Below are positions 12,968 through 15,799 of a stretch of 15,799 nucleotides of DNA, in pieces (positions within the stretch are counted from its first letter, which is position 1; every line of letters begins with the position of its first letter). This stretch comes from QAMX01 sp003149835 (GTDB taxonomy: Bacteria; Bacillota; Clostridia; Oscillospirales; QAMX01): assembly GCA_959600635.1 (NCBI GenBank), contig CAUGMN010000059.1, positions 1 through 15,799 of the forward strand, given 5' to 3'. Position numbers and translations under genes: made by a program. Under the pieces are notes generated by a model. That model worked only from the letters and a program-made list of their open reading frames with translations, did no database searches and was not told the DNA's origin.

Positions 12968-13798
12968 TTACATCGCCAAAATGCGTTCAAGCGCACGCGC
13001 CGTAATTTCATAGAGAAACTCGGGGCACTGCCCGATCACGCCGAGTTCCGCCGTTAAAAAGCCGTCGTATCCGGCAGCGCGCAGCTCCCGCATCAGCGGC
13101 GCCCAGCGGATGCCGCCTTCCAGCAGATTGACAAACTCCCCGCTGTGCACGCGCCCGCCGCGCTGAAAGTCCTTGACGTGGACCTTTTTGATACGCCGGC
13201 CGAGAATCTCCGCCCAGTGAACCGGGTCGGAATAGACGGCGACGTTTCCCGCGTCAAAATACGCGCCGATGGACGGACAGGCGACATCGTCGATCAGGCG
13301 CGCCATGTCGAACGGCGACAGGAAAAACCCGTTCCAGACGTTTTCCACGCCGAGGAGAATGCCGGAAGCGCGAACCTCCCCGGCAAGCTCGGACAGCGCG
13401 GCCGTCACGTTTTCGTGCGCCCGTTTGAGCGATACCTCCGTTCCGTGTCCGCCAGGCGCGGTCAGCACGCCGTCGGCGCCGAGGCTTTGCGCCAGCTCCA
13501 GCTGGCGGCGAATGACATCCTTCCCCTTCTCCCGAACCGGCGGTTCAGGAGAACCGAGGGGAAATCGGCCGCATAAGCCAGTTGAAATCCCCGCGACGGC
13601 TAAGCCGCTGGCTTCGGCAAGCAGCCGAATCTCTTTGAGCTCGGCGGCAGTGGTCTCCATCGTCAGGGAATGCAGCGAGGCGTTATCCTGTTCCAGATTC
13701 AGTTCCACGCCTTCAAAGCCCGCGGCTGCGAGCTGCCGGAACATCTCGGCAAACGAAACGCCGCCTGGAACGCTCCATGCGTTCAGTGATTTTTTCAT
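12968..13798 (-). CDS. Sugar phosphate isomerase/epimerase-like TIM-barrel protein
   Basis: Predicted 276-residue protein of the xylose-isomerase-like (AP endonuclease 2) TIM-barrel family, which interconverts ketoses or sugar phosphates or dehydrates keto-inositols using a divalent metal. Likely metal or catalytic positions are Glu152 in GVENVW, Asp182 in YFDAGN, His207 in KKVHVKD and Glu251 in TAELG. The segment LLEGGIRW then GYDGFLTAE is the family's usual C-terminal pattern, although the common LLEGD acidic residue is Gly here. No signal peptide, so cytoplasmic. GGGAG lies before the ATG at 13796-13798. It is the first gene of the operon, 199 bases from the divergent AraC-type regulator gene. 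Substrate unknown; L-xylulose-5-phosphate epimerase-, inosose dehydratase- or 3-keto-glycoside-type activities are all conceivable. Confidence 0.9.
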   Translation of the reverse strand: MKKSLNAWSVPGGVSFAEMFRQLAAAGFEGVELNLEQDNASLHSLTMETTAAELKEIRLLAEASGLAVAGISTGLCGRFPLGSPEPPVREKGKDVIRRQLELAQSLGADGVLTAPGGHGTEVSLKRAHENVTAALSELAGEVRASGILLGVENVWNGFFLSPFDMARLIDDVACPSIGAYFDAGNVAVYSDPVHWAEILGRRIKKVHVKDFQRGGRVHSGEFVNLLEGGIRWAPLMRELRAAGYDGFLTAELGVIGQCPEFLYEITARALERILAM

Positions 13799-13837
13799 GC
13801 AGTTTTCTCCCTTCCCGCCCGGCGCGGCCGCGCGGCA

Positions 13838-13885
13838 TTGCGTTTTCTATGCCGATAGTGTATACTATTTTCGTTCCCTCTACAA
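13838..13885. promoter_or_regulatory. Divergent promoter/operator region of the AraC-controlled locus
   Basis: On the plus strand TTGCGT (13838-13843) and TATACT (13861-13866) are 17 bases apart, a plausible promoter for the regulator gene. On the minus strand TTGTAG (13880-13885) and TACACT (13857-13862), also 17 apart, form a weak candidate for the isomerase operon, as expected for an activator-dependent promoter. An inverted repeat, ATAGT-GTAT-ACTAT (13855-13868), covers both -10 boxes and could be a binding site. The minus-strand promoter is the less certain of the two. Confidence 0.45.
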
Positions 13886-13997
13886 TAGATCAATCCGACG
13901 CGCATATGGACAAATCGCCTGTTTTCATTTTTTTCATCCGGCGGCAAGGCGCCGTTTGCAAGAAAACTCCGGGCGAAACCACGGAGGCCGTATTGGA

Positions 13998-14843
13998 ATG
14001 AACAGTCAGTCGTTTTACCGCGCTTCGGCCGCTCAGGACAGCGACGAGGCGATTCTTTCCCGCCATTTGGTGGTCAACTGCGCCGGCGTATACGCCAACA
14101 ACGCGCCGTTTACAACCCAGTCCAAGCAGGGACGGCAGGATTTTTATCTGCTCTTTCTCGACACCGGACATATGGATGTTTTCTTTGGCGGAGAAACCGT
14201 CCGCATAGCCTCCGGCGACCTGACCGTCTATTATCCCGGCACCCCTTACCACTATGCAAAAACAAATGCCGATGCGTTCGCCTATTACTGGGCGCATTTC
14301 ACGGGCAGCGGCGCGTGCGCGCTGCTCAGCGCCTGCGGCTTCCCGCAGACCGGCGTCTACCCCACCGGCGCCGGAGGCAACGTCCAGATGCTGTTCCATC
14401 TGCTTTTCCGCGATTTTATTCTGCACGACGGCTGTTGGGAAATCTCTGCGGCGGCGCACCTGACGGATATCGCCGTCTCTCTCGGCCGCCGCGCCCGGCT
14501 CGCAGGCGCGCGGAAGGATCCCGCCGCATGGCTCGACGCCTCTTTGCAGTATATCAACGCGCATTACGCTTCGGAGCTTTCTGTCGCCGCGCTCGCGGAA
14601 ATGTGCCACCTGAGCGCTGGACGCTATTGCAGCGTTTTTAAAGCCGAAACCGGCCTATCGCCGCAGAGCTATATCGTCGCTCTGCGTTTGGAAAACGCGC
14701 GGGCGCTGATGCTCCGCACCGATCTCAGTCTCAAACAGATCGCCGCCGCCGTCGGTTACGAAGACGCGCTCTACTTTTCGCGGCTGTTTAAACGCCATAC
14801 CGGTATGCCGCCGAGTCAATACCGGCGTTCGCAGAAAATGTAG
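13998..14843 (+). CDS. AraC-family transcriptional regulator
   Basis: Predicted 281-residue DNA-binding regulator. The N-terminal part (about 15-150) is a cupin-like ligand-binding domain, with FFGGETVRIASGDLTVYYPG and PYHYAKTNADAFAYYWAHF typical of the AraC sensor fold. The C-terminal part (about 178-278) has two helix-turn-helix units: the first at 194-222 (LSVAALAEMCHLSAGRYCSVF), the second at 243-270, ending in SRLFKRHTGMPPSQYR, the standard AraC/XylS signature. The frame is open far upstream, antisense to the isomerase gene; the ATG at 13998 was chosen because GGAGG lies 10 bases before it and it follows the candidate promoter. It diverges from the isomerase-oxidoreductase operon and most likely activates it in the presence of a sugar-type ligand. 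Ends in front of a shared terminator. Confidence 0.93.
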   Translation: MNSQSFYRASAAQDSDEAILSRHLVVNCAGVYANNAPFTTQSKQGRQDFYLLFLDTGHMDVFFGGETVRIASGDLTVYYPGTPYHYAKTNADAFAYYWAHFTGSGACALLSACGFPQTGVYPTGAGGNVQMLFHLLFRDFILHDGCWEISAAAHLTDIAVSLGRRARLAGARKDPAAWLDASLQYINAHYASELSVAALAEMCHLSAGRYCSVFKAETGLSPQSYIVALRLENARALMLRTDLSLKQIAAAVGYEDALYFSRLFKRHTGMPPSQYRRSQKM

Positions 14844-14931
14844 AGCGGCTCCCGATCCGGTTCGTCCGGATTTTGCCCGCCGTCCTCTTCCCGCTCCCGT
14901 ACAAAGGGGGATCCGATAGAGCCTCCGCTTC

Positions 14932-14966
14932 AAAGCCGCCGGACATGGAAACGGTCCGGCGGCTTT
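14932..14966. terminator. Shared terminator between the AraC gene and the ylbJ-like gene
   Basis: A 13-bp perfect stem, AAAGCCGCCGGAC and GTCCGGCGGCTTT, with a nine-base loop. It lies 88 bases after the regulator stop codon and 34 bases after the stop of the convergent ylbJ-like gene. T runs are short (three) on both strands, so termination may be less efficient than at the other sites. Nothing else is seen in 14844-15000. Confidence 0.75.
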
Positions 14967-15000
14967 ACCGTATGCTTTTCCGGGCGGCGGCCGGCCGCGC

Positions 15001-15799
15001 CTAAAACAGCGCCGCCGCGCCCAGCGCGCTCAGCAGCCCCTGTATGCCTTTCCCGACAAAGTACCAGCGAAGACGGAGCTTTTCAGGCGACGCGAAGGAA
15101 GCGGCCTGACAAGCGACGCACAGGCCGCCGAAGCCCGCCAAAAACGCCGCGGCGGGTATTTCCGCCGCGCCGAGCAGGCTGACGCCGGAGGACATCTCAA
15201 AACATCCAAAGAGCAGCGCGCGGCAGTCCGCGAGCGCCGGCAGCGGGATACGCGCCAGCAGCGCGACGAGCGCATAGAACAGGCAGATGTAGCCGCACAA
15301 TTTCAGCATCGACAGCGACGCTCGCCCTACGGCGTCGGCCAGCACCTCGGAAAAACGCTCCTCTGCGCCTTCGCTGCCTGTTTCGGTCCGGCCGCGCGGT
15401 TCGGAGCGCGGCCCCTTCATCGCCAGCGGCCGCAGCAGCAGCGCCGCCGCCAGCGCCGCCGTCAGATGCACCGCGTACAGCTTCATCGCCCCGCCGAACG
15501 TCAGACCCAAAACCGGCGCCATCACCGAGACGACATAGGCGACGCCGCAGTTGTTGCAGAAGCCGAGCGCGTATTCGGCTTCGCGCTTTGACAAACCGCC
15601 GGACGCATACAGTCCGGCAACCGTCTGCGCGCCGAGCGGATAGCCTCCGGCGACGCCGAGCAGAAGCGCCGTCGCGGCTTTCGGCGGCAGTCCAAAGGCG
15701 CGGCGGAACAGCGGCGCGAGCAAGCGTTCCACCGGCCGCAGCAGGTTGAGGCGGACAATCACATGCGATACCACCGCAAAGACAAACAGCGACGGTATC
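15001..15799 (-). CDS. ylbJ: YlbJ-like sporulation integral membrane protein (partial)
   Basis: The gene runs off the right edge: the frame is open to position 15799 (at least 265 residues), with no clear start inside, and a GTG at 15772-15774 has no convincing ribosome-binding site. The visible part has about six to seven hydrophobic segments and the nucleoside-recognition (Gate) domain pattern, notably GVAGGYPLGAQTVAGLY followed by GFCNNCGVAYVVS, which corresponds to the G-YP-GA and NN-G motifs of YlbJ. A charged, probably cytoplasmic or extracytoplasmic loop (KGPRSEPRGRTETGSEGAEE) separates two membrane halves. YlbJ is needed for spore maturation in Bacillus and is conserved in spore formers. 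Its presence supports a spore-forming host. The assignment to YlbJ rather than another Gate-domain protein is likely but rests on motifs only. Confidence 0.78.
   Translation of the reverse strand, partial: IPSLFVFAVVSHVIVRLNLLRPVERLLAPLFRRAFGLPPKAATALLLGVAGGYPLGAQTVAGLYASGGLSKREAEYALGFCNNCGVAYVVSVMAPVLGLTFGGAMKLYAVHLTAALAAALLLRPLAMKGPRSEPRGRTETGSEGAEERFSEVLADAVGRASLSMLKLCGYICLFYALVALLARIPLPALADCRALLFGCFEMSSGVSLLGAAEIPAAAFLAGFGGLCVACQAASFASPEKLRLRWYFVGKGIQGLLSALGAAALF

Noticed and set aside
13269..13997. Long N-terminal extension of the AraC regulator frame
   Set aside because: It lies antisense to the isomerase gene and the divergent promoter; the ATG at 13998 has a good ribosome-binding site and gives the normal family length.

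Overview
The window reads as a piece of chromosome from a G+C-rich, spore-forming member of the Firmicutes, most likely class Clostridia. RpoB and RpoC have Gram-positive lengths and motifs, there is a SigH-like sigma factor, and a YlbJ-type sporulation membrane protein sits at the right edge. Ribosome-binding sites are strong AGGAGG-like sequences and several intrinsic terminators are visible. The order or family cannot be fixed from sequence alone.

Left part (1-2230, minus strand): the first ~260 bases hold no gene I can support. A Sir2-family NAD-dependent deacylase (260-1000) follows, downstream of a HAD-superfamily hydrolase (1159-1869). Upstream of these lies tRNA-Val(GAC) with encoded CCA (1963-2038). 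It has a perfect consensus sigma-A promoter, a leader hairpin and its own terminator. Between the tRNA promoter and rpoC is a long inverted repeat that overlaps a second, T-tract-linked hairpin.

Core (2287-9712, minus strand): rpoC and rpoB, 82 bases apart, transcribed from a strong promoter at 9886-9914 with a leader of about 170 bases. No rplJ or rplL precedes rpoB. Instead a SigH-like sigma factor gene (10070-10732) diverges from it, followed by a small zinc-ribbon protein (10853-11131) and a bidirectional terminator.

Right part (11319-15799): a stand-alone VOC/glyoxalase-fold protein on the minus strand, then a probable two-gene carbohydrate operon on the minus strand (AP-endonuclease-2-type TIM-barrel isomerase, then a Gfo/Idh/MocA oxidoreductase) ending in a strong terminator. 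A divergent AraC-family regulator (13998-14843) shares the upstream region and probably controls this pair in response to an unidentified sugar or polyol. A shared terminator separates it from the convergent, right-truncated ylbJ-like gene.

Most of the window is ordinary housekeeping sequence. I see no defence system, mobile element, CRISPR array or clearly new system. The parts most worth a second look are the rpoB-sigH junction and its leader, the overlapping hairpins after rpoC, the Asp-for-Cys change in the sirtuin zinc site, and the AraC-controlled oxidoreductase/isomerase pair.
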